Of a DNA stretch of 64,000 nt, positions 1 to 9,599 are shown one piece after another. How positions within the stretch are numbered: position 1 is the stretch's first letter; every line of letters starts with the position of its first letter. Location of the stretch: NCBI GenBank assembly GCA_023397505.1, contig JAEWUC010000005.1, positions 558,001 through 622,000 on the forward strand, written 5' to 3'. The translations under genes were made by a program, and so were the position numbers. This DNA is from Bacteroidota bacterium. GTDB taxonomy: Bacteria; Bacteroidota; Ignavibacteria; Ignavibacteriales; Melioribacteraceae. Under the pieces are notes generated by a model. It made no database searches. It saw only the letters and a program-made list of their open reading frames with translations, and was not told the origin of the DNA.

Positions 1-965
1 CAATTCATTTAGAGAAAGAAAATTCTTACAATATTAGAATTGAGTTCTTTAAAAAATCAGGTCGGCCGGAATTATTAGTTGAATGGCAGCTTTTAAATGT
101 TGATCATTTAAAGAAAGCAATAGAACTTGCAAGCAATTCAGACGTAGTGATTTTTGTTGGAGGTATTACACCGCAACTAGAAGGCGAAGAGATGAGAGTT
201 GATTACGAAGGATTTAAAGGCGGCGATAGAACCAGTTTATCAATACCTAAAATGCAGCAAGATTTATTAAAAGCAATTCATGCAACAGGCAAACCTATTG
301 TTCTTGTTTTAACAAGCGGCAGTGCGCTTGCTGTTAATTGGGAAAATGAAAATCTGCCTGCAATAATTCAACTATGGTATCCGGGTCAAGAAGGAGGCAC
401 TGCACTTGCCGATATTTTATTCGGAGATTATAATCCCGGCGGAAGGCTCCCTGTAACATTTTATAAATCGGAAGATGACCTTCCGCCTTTTGAAGATTAT
501 AATATGAAAGGAAGAACTTATAGATATTTTGAATATGAACCTTTATTTCCTTTTGGATATGGATTAAGTTACACAAAATTCTCTTATAGTAATTTAACAG
601 TTCCTGATAGTATTAATGCCGGTGAGGAGTTAAAAGTTTCTGTGGAAGTACAAAATTCTGGTAGTGTTGCGGGTGATGAAGTCGTTCAGCTTTATATTAA
701 AGATTTGGAAGCATCAGTACCGGTAGCTATACATTCGCTGCAGGGTTTTAAAAGAATTAATTTACAACCTGGAGAAAAGCAAGAAGTAAATTTTGTAGTT
801 AATCCGAAACAACTTGCAATTATTGATGAATCAATTAACAGGATAGTTGAACCGGGAATGTTTGAAATTTTTGTTGGCGGTATTCAACCTGGTTATAAAG
901 CTCAATCAGCGGAATATATTAGCAAAAAGATTAATGTTTTCGGCAAGCCGTTTTGTGTTGAGTAA
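1..965 (+). CDS. GH3 family beta-glycosidase, 3' part only
   Basis: This is the C-terminal part of a GH3 beta-glucosidase/xylosidase; the open frame runs in from before base 1. The first codons look like the end of an inserted PA14 domain (hydrophobic strand ending in VEWQL). The (alpha/beta)6 C-terminal domain follows, with motifs LEGEEM and GGDRTSLSIP, the SGSALAVNW strand and WYPGQEGGTALADILFGDYNPGG. A fibronectin III-like domain starts at FPFGYGLSYT and ends the protein. The N-terminal barrel with the catalytic Asp lies outside the window, so substrate cannot be read; the LEGEEM motif recalls family members annotated as xylosidases. A LacI-type regulator lies convergently downstream. Confidence 0.93.
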   Translation, partial: IHLEKENSYNIRIEFFKKSGRPELLVEWQLLNVDHLKKAIELASNSDVVIFVGGITPQLEGEEMRVDYEGFKGGDRTSLSIPKMQQDLLKAIHATGKPIVLVLTSGSALAVNWENENLPAIIQLWYPGQEGGTALADILFGDYNPGGRLPVTFYKSEDDLPPFEDYNMKGRTYRYFEYEPLFPFGYGLSYTKFSYSNLTVPDSINAGEELKVSVEVQNSGSVAGDEVVQLYIKDLEASVPVAIHSLQGFKRINLQPGEKQEVNFVVNPKQLAIIDESINRIVEPGMFEIFVGGIQPGYKAQSAEYISKKINVFGKPFCVE

Positions 966-992
966 ATTAGCCTTTGTTGAAGAATTTATTAC

Positions 993-1037
993 GTGGAAGT
1001 GACCAAATCTCTTAATTAATAACTTCCACATTTTTTA
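993..1037. terminator. Possible terminator between convergent genes
   Basis: GTGGAAGT (993-1000) is complementary to ACTTCCAC (1022-1029) across a 21-base loop, and a run of six T follows on the plus strand. It sits just after the GH3 stop and before the convergent LacI gene. The long loop makes this weaker than a standard intrinsic terminator. Confidence 0.4.
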
Positions 1038-1123
1038 GAATAGAATTCTAGAAAAAAGAGTTTTGTCAGGAATGAAATCAGTTGTATCCGAAACGGTCTT
1101 AGAAAAACAAATAACCGATACAA

Positions 1124-2155
1124 CTATTTATTTAAAACTTTCGTTGATTCCCTTATAACGAATTCGGTTTCAAGAACAACTTTTTCGTTTGGCAATAAAG
1201 AAGGTGCTTCAATATTTCTAATTAATATTTCTGCGGCACGCATACCAATCTCTAATTGAGGTGCACGAATAGTCGTTAAAGGCACCGGATATATTTTTGC
1301 ATAATAAATATCATCGTTACCAACTATAGAAATATCATCGGGTACTTTTATATCAAGTTTTTTTAATGCCATCATAACCGCCAACGCCTGTTGATCATTA
1401 AAACATACAATCGCCGTTGGATAATCTTCGCGTTTTTTATTTTCGAAATAAGCTAAGGTTTTGCCGTAACTTTCTTCGTGAATCGAGCCGATTGAAACAA
1501 TCATATCTTTATTAAAAATTAACGGACTTTCGCTAAATGCATGTCTAAAGCCTTCTATTCTTTCCTGGGTGTGAGATGATTTTGGAGGACCGGCAAAATG
1601 AACAATTTTTGTATGCCCGCTGTCAATCAAATATTTCACCGCTTTTTTAATAGCTTTAATATTATCAATCGCAACAACATTCGCTTGAATACCCTTTACA
1701 TCTTCAAGAAGTACGAACGGATAATTAATCATCTTGAGTTTAAACAAATGTTCAATTTCCGCCGTGCCTTCAATTATCGGCGCAATGATTGTTCCCTTAA
1801 TATCCTTTGTAGAAAATAGATGTGAGAATTTTTTTTCGCATTCGTGATTATTTTCAGAACTTGTTATTACAACAGAATAACCTTTACTGTTAGCGTACTC
1901 TTTAACTCCTGTTGCTATTGATGTATAAAATGGATAATTCAAATCCTTTATTATTATTCCGATACTTTTATCTTTGTTGCCGCTTTTAAGATTTCTGGCC
2001 ACGCCTTTGGGTCTAAAATTCAGATCCTTCATAATTTCCAAGATGTGATCTCTCGTGGCCGGTTTAACAGAATTTTTTGCATTAATTACTGCCGAGACTG
2101 TTCCTTTCGATACGCCTGCTTTTTTGGCAACTTCAACAATTGTTATTCTCTTCAT
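1124..2155 (-). CDS. LacI-family transcriptional regulator
   Basis: A 343-residue repressor of the LacI/GalR type. Residues 2-47 form the N-terminal helix-turn-helix and hinge (ITIVEVAKKAGVSKGTVSAVIN, in pieces, then RNLKSG). The rest is a periplasmic-binding-protein-like sugar-sensing domain with GIIIKDLNYPFY near its start and the D(I/V)SIVGNDD motif near residue 285. A longer frame begins five codons upstream at 2170. I prefer the ATG at 2155 because GGAG lies 8 bases before it and the family begins at this point. Its neighbour is a GH3 glycosidase, so it probably controls sugar-utilisation genes; the effector is unknown. Confidence 0.93.
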   Translation of the reverse strand: MKRITIVEVAKKAGVSKGTVSAVINAKNSVKPATRDHILEIMKDLNFRPKGVARNLKSGNKDKSIGIIIKDLNYPFYTSIATGVKEYANSKGYSVVITSSENNHECEKKFSHLFSTKDIKGTIIAPIIEGTAEIEHLFKLKMINYPFVLLEDVKGIQANVVAIDNIKAIKKAVKYLIDSGHTKIVHFAGPPKSSHTQERIEGFRHAFSESPLIFNKDMIVSIGSIHEESYGKTLAYFENKKREDYPTAIVCFNDQQALAVMMALKKLDIKVPDDISIVGNDDIYYAKIYPVPLTTIRAPQLEIGMRAAEILIRNIEAPSLLPNEKVVLETEFVIRESTKVLNK

Positions 2156-2170
2156 TAAAATCTCCGGCAT

Positions 2171-2606
2171 TCTTTGTGGAATGCCATTATTAAAACGGTA
2201 TGATTTTTTATTGAACTAAAAATATTTTATAGACTCTGTAAAATCAATAAAAATATATACATGTCAACTTCCAGTATATATAAATATTGAAATCAACGAA
2301 TTACTTTTCTTAAATGAAATTCTTAGGCGTTTACTTTTTCTTCAAATCTCGGAAATAATCTAATTATAATATCACAAAAAATCATGGAGTTTATATTTTT
2401 AATTTTTTTTCAAATTCTACGAGTTTCATTCTACTTAACAGTAAGTACTATAGTTTAAGGGAACTGAATTGTTGAAATTTAATCCATTCCTTATTTATAA
2501 TTATTTTCATAATTTATGTCCGTAAACATGTGCCTAATATTCAAAATTTTACTGTTTAGTGTACAAAAAGTTTTTTAACAAATTTCTAACTGAAATTGGT
2601 TGCACT
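2171..2606. other. Intergenic region between divergent LacI and receiver genes
   Basis: About 430 bases of very AT-rich DNA without a convincing gene. It must hold the promoters of the divergent LacI regulator and the receiver-domain gene, but I could not fix -35/-10 boxes with confidence. A GTG at 2559 would add 16 residues to the receiver protein but has no family support. Confidence 0.6.
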
Positions 2607-2993
2607 ATGAGTGGAAAATACAACTTACTTATCGTAGAAGATGACTCACTTTCGTTAAAATTTTACCGCCTCTATCTATCACGGTTTTTTAATTTATCCT
2701 TAGTGGAAACTGTTGATGAATTTTATGCTGCGATCAATTCAGATATAAAATTCGATATTGTTCTTATGGATATTTCATTACGAGACGAAAAAGACGGATT
2801 ACAGCTTACTAGCGAACTAAGAGCGAGCGAAAAATATAAAAGCTGTCCAATCATAGCTTTAACTGCAAATGTTTTCATACAAGATGAAATTGCCGCATAC
2901 AAGGCTGGAATTACAAAATTCTTGCGTAAACCGATCGATAACCATGTTTTACTTCATGAATTACATGGAGCAATAATTGAAAGTCTGAAGTAA
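2607..2993 (+). CDS. Single-domain response regulator (receiver)
   Basis: A 128-residue stand-alone CheY-like receiver. The acidic pocket is E11-D12-D13, the phospho-acceptor is D55 (in LMD), the switch threonine is T86 (LTAN) and the conserved lysine is K108 (RKP). There is no output domain, so it either acts by protein contact or passes phosphate on. The ATG at 2607 fits the family N-terminus; an in-frame GTG at 2559 is possible but adds an unusual leader. No histidine kinase is adjacent; the nearest in the window is at 8264. Confidence 0.88.
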   Translation: MSGKYNLLIVEDDSLSLKFYRLYLSRFFNLSLVETVDEFYAAINSDIKFDIVLMDISLRDEKDGLQLTSELRASEKYKSCPIIALTANVFIQDEIAAYKAGITKFLRKPIDNHVLLHELHGAIIESLK

Positions 2994-3131
2994 CTTTCTA
3001 ATTATTTTTTGAGTACAAAGGCAATCCGGATCGATACAAAATTTTACACTCAATAATTTTATTAAAAACGAATATTTTTGTATTTTTAATAAGATAAAAA
3101 CATTCTTTGCTCTCGATTAAAAGGACATAAT

Positions 3132-4349
3132 ATGAGTTTTGAAGGCATAAGTACACTCGACGAAATATGTAACTTAAAAACAAAGTTCACAGAACTATTT
3201 GGCAATTCTGAAAGATCAAAAATAGTTGTTGTTCCGGCAAGTTTAATTTTGCTTGGCGATCACACTCATTACAATCAAGGCAATTTACTTGCGGCAACAG
3301 TAAATAAATATAGAATCATCCAAATTAAGAAACGAGACGATAAAACTATAAATATTGCTAATGTTGATTCAACAAATTATAGCATGAAAAGTTTTTCACT
3401 TCTGGAACTCGATTCGGTAGAAGAGCAAACGTACCCGGTATTGACAAGTTTAACAAAAATATTGCATGCAGAGAAAATAGTCACATCAGGTTTTGATTGC
3501 ATGATATATTCCTCTATTCCCGAATGTTTTGGTATCGGTTCGATTTCTGCTTTGGAAATGGGATTTATTACCGGGCTAAAAAAAATATTTAAACTATCAA
3601 TCGATGTAAACGAAATATTTGCAATCATCCGCAAAAACGAATTGAAACTTCTGGGAAAAATTTCAAATAAAGCTCATTTCCATAATTTAAAGTACGCAAA
3701 GGAAGACAAGTTGTTTTTTGTGGATTTAAGAACTCTTGAGCACAAATATATTTCTTTAAGCGGTATATCTTTCAATATTGTTGTTTGCGATACGGGCGAA
3801 AAAATTATTAATCCTCAAGAAATTTGTAACGAAAGAATAACAGAATGCGAAGTTGGCGTTAAAGGTCTGAGATTATATATCTGGGGAATAAAAAATTTAA
3901 GAGATGTGGAATTGGATTTCTTGATAAAACATTTTCATATGCTTCCCAAAAAGATATTCAGCCGCATTCTTTATAATGTTAAAGAAAGAATGAGGGCAGA
4001 CAATGCTGTAAAAGCATTGAAATCAAAATCGTTAAATGAATTTGGAAATATAATAACCGATTCGCATTGGAGTCTTGTAAACGAATATGAATTAAGTTGT
4101 GAGAAGTGTGATTTCATAGTTGAGGAATCGGGCAAGATTAACGGTGTACACGGGTCAAAGATGATAAGTTGTTCGCCTATTAGAAGCACCTTTCATATTG
4201 TTGAAAAAAACCAGACAAGATCTTTTATGGAAACAATAAGAAAAAATTATAAAGAAAAATACAACGAAGAATTAACAACGCATATTCTTAGTTTAACCGG
4301 CGGATTAAAAGAATTAACTCAAAAAGAAATTCAATCGAACAGCATTTAA
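3132..4349 (+). CDS. Galactokinase-like GHMP protein, probably catalytically inactive
   Basis: A 405-residue protein with the length and order of GHMP galactokinases. The substrate signature is altered: residues 34-50 read VPASLILLGDHTHYNQG, where active enzymes have APGRxNLIGEHTDYNxG. Arg is Ser37, Glu is Asp43 and the galactose-binding Asp is His46. The phosphate loop (IPECFGIGSISALE, 129-142) is partly kept. The MDQ motif carrying the catalytic Asp is replaced by S-N-K (178-180). The C-terminal glycine-rich motif (GARMTGGGFGG type) has become GVHGSKMISCSP. The reading frame is intact, so this looks like a preserved pseudo-kinase, possibly a sugar sensor, rather than a decaying gene. Galactokinase activity is unlikely. 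Confidence 0.8.
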   Translation: MSFEGISTLDEICNLKTKFTELFGNSERSKIVVVPASLILLGDHTHYNQGNLLAATVNKYRIIQIKKRDDKTINIANVDSTNYSMKSFSLLELDSVEEQTYPVLTSLTKILHAEKIVTSGFDCMIYSSIPECFGIGSISALEMGFITGLKKIFKLSIDVNEIFAIIRKNELKLLGKISNKAHFHNLKYAKEDKLFFVDLRTLEHKYISLSGISFNIVVCDTGEKIINPQEICNERITECEVGVKGLRLYIWGIKNLRDVELDFLIKHFHMLPKKIFSRILYNVKERMRADNAVKALKSKSLNEFGNIITDSHWSLVNEYELSCEKCDFIVEESGKINGVHGSKMISCSPIRSTFHIVEKNQTRSFMETIRKNYKEKYNEELTTHILSLTGGLKELTQKEIQSNSI

Positions 4350-4437
4350 AATCACACCGGCAATTTCTGAATTAAAATCAACTTGATTTTAACTTGCCTT
4401 AGCTATACATTTTCCCCCGAATTAAATGGGAGTATTA

Positions 4438-5862
4438 ATGAGTTTTTCCGAAGATTATTTGAATGATGATTACGACTCGTATTCGGACGAAAACGAAACA
4501 AAAACAAAAATTGAGCAATGCAAAAAATTAATAGAAAACGGGCAGGTTTTATCCGACATAGATTTTATTGAAGATACAATACAACTATGCATGGAATATG
4601 ATTTTGTTGAAGACGGTTTATTCTTAACCGATTCCTTAATTGAATTAACCCCTTATAATTCCGAAGCTTGGCAATACAAAGGTATATTGTTGAATAATTC
4701 ATTCAACTTTGAACAAGCATATTATTGTTTTCAAAAAGCATTGTCGCTAAATCCGAACGATGTGGAAACTTATATAAACATTTCGATTGCCGAAGATAAT
4801 TTGGGAATGTTTGACGACGCGGCAGAATCGTTAAAGAAAGCTTTGGAATTAGAACCCAACAACGAAGAAACTCTTTTTAATCTTGGAATACTATTTCAGA
4901 AGAAAGAAAGATTTGACGAAGCTATAGAATATTTTAACAAAGTAGTTCAATCGGATCCGTATTACGTTGAAGCGTGGTACGAACTTGGTTATTGTTACGA
5001 AAATATAAATAAGCTGCAATCTGCCCTTAATGCATACGATAAATATCTTGATGAGGAACCCGAAAGCTTTACCGGATGGTACAACAAAGGCATTGTATAT
5101 CTGCGTATGGAACAATACGAAAAGGCGGTAAATGCTTTTGAATTATCAATTGCATTAAAAGATGATTTTTCCAGCTCATGGTTTAACAGTGGTTTTTGTT
5201 TCGCAAAACTTGGGAAAATTAACGATGCTTTGAAATCTTATAAAAAGGCATATGACTTAGATCCTTACGACGAAACAGTACTTTACAATCTTGGTCAAAC
5301 CTACGAAGAGATAAGTTCATTTCAACTTGCTGTTAAATGTTATACCGAGGCCATTAAACTTGATGCTGAATATTACGAAGCTTATTTAGCGCGAGGATAT
5401 TGTTACGATAAGATCGGGAAATATCAACTTGCGTTAAAAGATTTTAATCACGCAATTTCTCTTGCCGGCAACGGCGACGATGCGTGGTTCGCAAAAGCCG
5501 ATTTGGAATATTCCCTCGGCAATTTGAAAGATTCGGTACAAAGCTTCGAAAAGGCAATTGAAATTAATCCGAAAAATTTTAACGCATGGCAAAAACTTGC
5601 GGAAACTTTTTTTGAATTGGGCAGCTGGCTCGAAGCTCTTAAAGCTTATAATGAATGTATCAATATAAAGCCGACACACGCAGGTTCCTTTTACGGCAAA
5701 GCAAAAATAAAATTCTTGCTTAACCAAACACAAGACGCTATCGAGTGTTTGAAACACGCATTCGAACTGGACCCCGACATTAAAACAGAATTTACACGGG
5801 ATTATCCGGAAATTAAATCGTCTAAGCTGTTCATTAAATTACTTGAAGAAAACAAACTCTAA
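4438..5862 (+). CDS. Tetratricopeptide repeat protein
   Basis: A 474-residue protein built almost entirely of TPR units. After an acidic N-terminus (DDYDSYSDENE) about twelve 34-residue repeats follow, with typical signatures such as AYYCFQKALSLNPND, AAESLKKALELEPNN and AIEYFNKVVQSDPYY. There is no signal peptide or membrane segment, so it is probably a cytoplasmic scaffold. The ATG at 4438 is chosen over 4426 because GGGAG lies five bases before it. aroE begins 7 bases after the stop, so the two are probably co-transcribed. The partner is unknown. Confidence 0.9.
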   Translation: MSFSEDYLNDDYDSYSDENETKTKIEQCKKLIENGQVLSDIDFIEDTIQLCMEYDFVEDGLFLTDSLIELTPYNSEAWQYKGILLNNSFNFEQAYYCFQKALSLNPNDVETYINISIAEDNLGMFDDAAESLKKALELEPNNEETLFNLGILFQKKERFDEAIEYFNKVVQSDPYYVEAWYELGYCYENINKLQSALNAYDKYLDEEPESFTGWYNKGIVYLRMEQYEKAVNAFELSIALKDDFSSSWFNSGFCFAKLGKINDALKSYKKAYDLDPYDETVLYNLGQTYEEISSFQLAVKCYTEAIKLDAEYYEAYLARGYCYDKIGKYQLALKDFNHAISLAGNGDDAWFAKADLEYSLGNLKDSVQSFEKAIEINPKNFNAWQKLAETFFELGSWLEALKAYNECINIKPTHAGSFYGKAKIKFLLNQTQDAIECLKHAFELDPDIKTEFTRDYPEIKSSKLFIKLLEENKL

Positions 5863-5869
5863 TCCTAAA

Positions 5870-6748
5870 ATGCAATTGCAGAATAAATTTAATCACAATA
5901 CAAAGATAGTCGGTGTAATCGGTCACCCGATTAAGCATTCATTTTCTCCGTTGATGCATAACATCGCGTTCGAATTTTCGGATCTAAATTTTATCTACTT
6001 GCCGTTTGATATTCCGGCGAACTCATTAAAAGATGCATTGAGAGGCATGGTTGCTCTCGGCATAAAAGGGTTCAATGTTACTTTGCCTCTTAAAGAAAAA
6101 ATTCTTCCGATGTTGAAAGAAGTTTCCGATGAAGCGAGTATCATCGGTGCCGTGAACACTGTTGTAAACGAAGACGGAATTTTACATGGGTACAATACCG
6201 ATGTTAACGGAATTACAGAATCATTAAATCCGTATAAAGATGAATTAGCCGGGGCAACCGTTACTGTTATTGGCGCGGGCGGTGCAGCACGGAGTGCTAT
6301 TTATGCGCTTATCAGAAACTTTAAAGTTGGACACATTAACATTGTAAACCGAACAGAACAAACTGCCGAATCGTTGAAAGAATATTTTGCTGCTAAAATG
6401 CTTTACACAAACTTCAAAGCATTTCACCTTTTTCCGCCGGAACTTGTTGATGTTTTTCAATCTTCAAAATTGATTGTTCATACGACTTCAATGGGCATGA
6501 ATCCAAATATTGACGATGCGGCTACTACTATCAAGGAATCGTTCGTAAAAGACCAAATAGTTTTCGATGTTGTTTATACCCCGGTACACACAAAATTTCT
6601 TACTCTTGCAAAATCACAGGGTGCAAGAATTGTTAACGGCTTGCAAATGTTTGTTGAACAAGGCGCATGTTCGTATGAATTGTGGACGGGTGAAAAAATG
6701 CCCGTTGAAAAAGTTTTAAAAACTCTTAAATCGTATCTGGTAAGTTGA
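5870..6748 (+). CDS. aroE: Shikimate dehydrogenase
   Basis: NADP-dependent reduction of 3-dehydroshikimate to shikimate, in aromatic amino acid synthesis. The 292-residue frame has the shikimate-binding SFSPLMHN segment, catalytic Lys75 in NVTLPLK, Asp111 in NTD, the nucleotide loop GAGGAA (135-140) and NRT (160-162), whose Arg normally selects NADP. The frame could open at a TTG at 5843 inside the TPR gene, but the ATG at 5870 fits the family. It follows the TPR gene by 7 bases. I see no other shikimate-pathway gene nearby. Confidence 0.95.
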   Translation: MQLQNKFNHNTKIVGVIGHPIKHSFSPLMHNIAFEFSDLNFIYLPFDIPANSLKDALRGMVALGIKGFNVTLPLKEKILPMLKEVSDEASIIGAVNTVVNEDGILHGYNTDVNGITESLNPYKDELAGATVTVIGAGGAARSAIYALIRNFKVGHINIVNRTEQTAESLKEYFAAKMLYTNFKAFHLFPPELVDVFQSSKLIVHTTSMGMNPNIDDAATTIKESFVKDQIVFDVVYTPVHTKFLTLAKSQGARIVNGLQMFVEQGACSYELWTGEKMPVEKVLKTLKSYLVS

Positions 6749-6765
6749 TCTATTTGGTTCTTTTT

Positions 6766-6850
6766 TCTTACTCTTGCCCATAATCTTGATCTTTTCTTTG
6801 ATTTAATTTATCGCGATTAAGAATAAGAGCAGGATCACGAGCAAGAATTA
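6766..6850. repeat. Degenerate short-repeat pair between convergent genes
   Basis: Two imperfect copies of a purine-rich motif of the type AAGATCAAGATTATGGGCAA lie in opposite orientation (6766-6798 and 6815-6850), in the gap between aroE and the convergent aminotransferase. A related stretch with AAGATCATGAACAAGAGC occurs at 23271-23299. They could form a weak hairpin, but pairing is poor. Confidence 0.35.
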
Positions 6851-6865
6851 ATACACCTGACAATT

Positions 6866-8059
6866 TCATAATAGTTTAGACAACGCGGTTTTAATTCTCA
6901 GAATCCCTTCTTTCAAATTTTCCATCGATGTAGAGTACGATAACCTTAAAAATCCTTCTGCGCCGAACGAGCTTCCCGGTACAACTGCAACCTTTGCTTC
7001 GTTAAGCAAATACATCGCAAGATCAAATGAGTTTTCAATTGTTACAGAGGAATTAGTTTTACCGAAATATGAAGAAGCATTCGGAAAGACATAAAATGCA
7101 CCCATCGGTTTTACGCAAGTAACTCCCGGAATCTTAGTTATTTCGGAATGTAAAAAATTTCTTCTCCGCTCAAACTCCCGACGCATAATTTCAACTGAAT
7201 TTTGCGGACCAAGTAAAGCTTCAACTGCAGCCGCCTGCGAAATAGAAGAGGCGTTTGACGTGCTGTGGCTTTGTACCTTTGCCATTTCTTTAATAACTCT
7301 TTCCGGGCCGGCGGCATAACCGATACGCCAGCCGGTCATCGAATATGATTTCGAATGTCCGTTAACTACAATTGTTTTGTCCTTTATCTTCTCGCTTAAC
7401 GATGCAACGCTCGTAAATTTAAAATCATCATAAATTATTTTTTCGTAAATCTCATCGGTAAGAATATAAAAATTTCCTTCTTCTAAAATTTCCGTCATCT
7501 CTTCCAAATCCTCTTTTGTATACGCCGCACCCGTCGGATTAGAAGGATTGCAAATTATTAAAAGTTTTGTTCTGGGAGTTATTGCATCTTTTAATTGTTT
7601 CGGCGTCATCTTAAAATTATTTTGTTCATCGGTATTAATAAAAATAGATTTGCCGTGTGCAATACTTACAATTGCAGGATATGAAACGTAATAAGGTGCG
7701 GGAATGATTACTTCGTCGCCGGAATAAACAATTGCTTGGATTGCATTGAACACACATTGCTTTGCGCCTGCAGAAATAATAATTTCATTTACGCCGTAAT
7801 CCAATTCGTTTTCAATTTTTAATTTGCGTGCAACCGCTTCCCGCAGCTCAATCGTGCCTGCATTAATCGTGTATTTAGTTAAATTATTTTCAAGCGCTTT
7901 AACCGCCGCGTCTTTAATGTTTTGCGGAGTTGGGAAATCCGGTTCGCCAACGCTTAAGTCGATTAGATTCTCACCGTTGGCAAGCAACTCCTTTGCCGCC
8001 TGCGCAATTTTCATAGTAGGCGAAACACCTATTTTATTTATGTGATCCGAAAGCGTCAT
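6866..8059 (-). CDS. Class I aminotransferase, aspartate type
   Basis: A fold-type I PLP aminotransferase of 397 residues, probably converting aspartate and 2-oxoglutarate to oxaloacetate and glutamate. Seen: SVGEPDF near residue 37, PAPYYVSYP (120-128), CNPSNPTG with Asn174, TDEIYE with Asp202, the PLP lysine K237 in HSKSYSMTGWRIGY, and the substrate-carboxylate Arg in FLRLSYS near the C-terminus. The ATG at 8059 is used because GGAG lies 8 bases upstream; a longer frame from 8086 is unlikely. It is paralogous to the aminotransferase at 12641. Some members of this subgroup also use prephenate. Confidence 0.9.
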   Translation of the reverse strand: MTLSDHINKIGVSPTMKIAQAAKELLANGENLIDLSVGEPDFPTPQNIKDAAVKALENNLTKYTINAGTIELREAVARKLKIENELDYGVNEIIISAGAKQCVFNAIQAIVYSGDEVIIPAPYYVSYPAIVSIAHGKSIFINTDEQNNFKMTPKQLKDAITPRTKLLIICNPSNPTGAAYTKEDLEEMTEILEEGNFYILTDEIYEKIIYDDFKFTSVASLSEKIKDKTIVVNGHSKSYSMTGWRIGYAAGPERVIKEMAKVQSHSTSNASSISQAAAVEALLGPQNSVEIMRREFERRRNFLHSEITKIPGVTCVKPMGAFYVFPNASSYFGKTNSSVTIENSFDLAMYLLNEAKVAVVPGSSFGAEGFLRLSYSTSMENLKEGILRIKTALSKLL

Positions 8060-8263
8060 TATATTCTCCAAGTCTTTTAAATACAAAAAATACTAATGAT
8101 GATTTAATGTGTGTTAAATATACCATTAGATAATCAATTTCTAAAATTATGCAGTATAAACTTTCTGCTGAGAATTGCGATAATAATTAAGTAATATTTT
8201 TTGCCGTAAATTGTTAATGTATATTAAATGTGATTTCCTTATTTTGAACAAAAAAAGTTACAC

Positions 8264-9415
8264 ATGAAATTTGCCAAAGTTAAGACTGTTGCTTCAACAG
8301 ACAAAAGAATTATCCCCATTACATCGGATGACAAACCCGACATATCGGAAGAACTACAAGAAAAATGGCAAAGGATTTTGGACCTTGCCGCAAAATTAAT
8401 AGGAGTTCCTTCAGGACTAATAACCCGTTTGCACGAACGTGAGCTTGAAGTTTTTCTTTCCAGTAAAACAGATGGAAATATTTTTGAGCCGCAATCTAAG
8501 CTTGAACTTGGTTTGGGCTGGTATTGTGAAAATGTCGCAGGGACAAGGAATCAATTGCTGCTTCCTAATGCTTTGACATCGGAAGAATGGAAAAACGATA
8601 ACCCAAGCATACCGTTTAATATGGTATCTTATATGGGAATGCCGATTCTATGGCCCGACGGTGAGGTATTCGGTACTTTCTGCATGCTCGACAATAAAGA
8701 GAATAAATACTCGGCACTGTTCCAGGATTTGCTTGCTTCACTACGCGAGATTATACAGAATGATTTGAAATCAATCATGCTGTACCGGAAAGCTCAAGAT
8801 GATATTCATAATAAAGAAGTGCAAATTAGAGAAGTTCATCACAGGGTAAAAAATCATTTCAATCTTTTGATAAGCACATTAAGTTTACAATCATTATTAG
8901 ATGCTGAAAAGAAAAGCATAGAATCGGTAGTTGCAGACATCCAATCTCGGATTTCCGCAATCTCTTTAATTCACGACAATCTTTATCATTCTACAAATTC
9001 CGAACTATTTTCTCTAGGCGATTATTTGAATGAGTTGGGAAAACACATTTTAAAAACATTGCAGAAGAGAGCTGTTAATTATACATGCGAAAGTGATAAT
9101 ATAATTGTTTCGGCGAGCACCTCAGTTCCATGCGGATTAATACTGAACGAATTGATCACTAACTCGTTAAAGTATGCATTTGAGAAAACTTATCAGCCAA
9201 CAATTAATCTATTCATCCACCGCAAGAACGATGGCTATATTTCTTTTGTCTATAAAGATAACGGTTCCGGACTTGCAGATGATTTTGATATTGATTCTAC
9301 TAGTTCACTTGGAATTTTATTGATAAAACAATCAGTGCTGCAGCTTGACGGTAGTTATGAAATTAAAAATGAAAACGGGTTTATGTTTGAAATGAATTTT
9401 AAGATTTTAACATGA
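8264..9415 (+). CDS. Cytoplasmic GAF sensor histidine kinase (HisKA_2 type)
   Basis: 383 residues with no membrane segment. Residues about 30-170 are a GAF-like sensor ending in GTFCMLD. A HisKA_2-type dimerisation domain follows, with the phospho-acceptor in EVHHRVKNHFNLL (near 196). The HATPase domain has N box LILNELITNSLKYAF, G1 box DNGSGL and a short SLGILLI G2 region. HisKA_2 kinases often lack transmembrane inputs and work with lone receivers. No response regulator is adjacent; the stand-alone receiver at 2607 is a speculative partner. It is transcribed divergently from the aminotransferase. Confidence 0.9.
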   Translation: MKFAKVKTVASTDKRIIPITSDDKPDISEELQEKWQRILDLAAKLIGVPSGLITRLHERELEVFLSSKTDGNIFEPQSKLELGLGWYCENVAGTRNQLLLPNALTSEEWKNDNPSIPFNMVSYMGMPILWPDGEVFGTFCMLDNKENKYSALFQDLLASLREIIQNDLKSIMLYRKAQDDIHNKEVQIREVHHRVKNHFNLLISTLSLQSLLDAEKKSIESVVADIQSRISAISLIHDNLYHSTNSELFSLGDYLNELGKHILKTLQKRAVNYTCESDNIIVSASTSVPCGLILNELITNSLKYAFEKTYQPTINLFIHRKNDGYISFVYKDNGSGLADDFDIDSTSSLGILLIKQSVLQLDGSYEIKNENGFMFEMNFKILT

Positions 9416-9461
9416 CCGCGTAACCCCAGCCTAATTTTTAACTTTTCATGTGTTTAGTGAA

Positions 9462-9492
9462 AAATGTTTTTCCCGCAAAAATGCAAAGTTGG
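9462..9492 (+). repeat. Intergenic repeat, copy A
   Basis: Reads AAATGTTTTTCCCGCAAAAA then TGCAAAGTTGG. It closely matches 10944-10975 in the same orientation. The two copies flank the C45-like hydrolase gene. The CGCAAAG-type core resembles degenerate intergenic repeats seen in many bacterial genomes. Confidence 0.5.
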
Positions 9493-9599
9493 AAAAGTAG
9501 AAACCAATTTATAACTGAAGTTTCATCACCATTATTAATCCAATTTTGTAAATATTGGCTTGTTTCTTTTCACAAAATCAAGGAGCTATTCATACGTTT

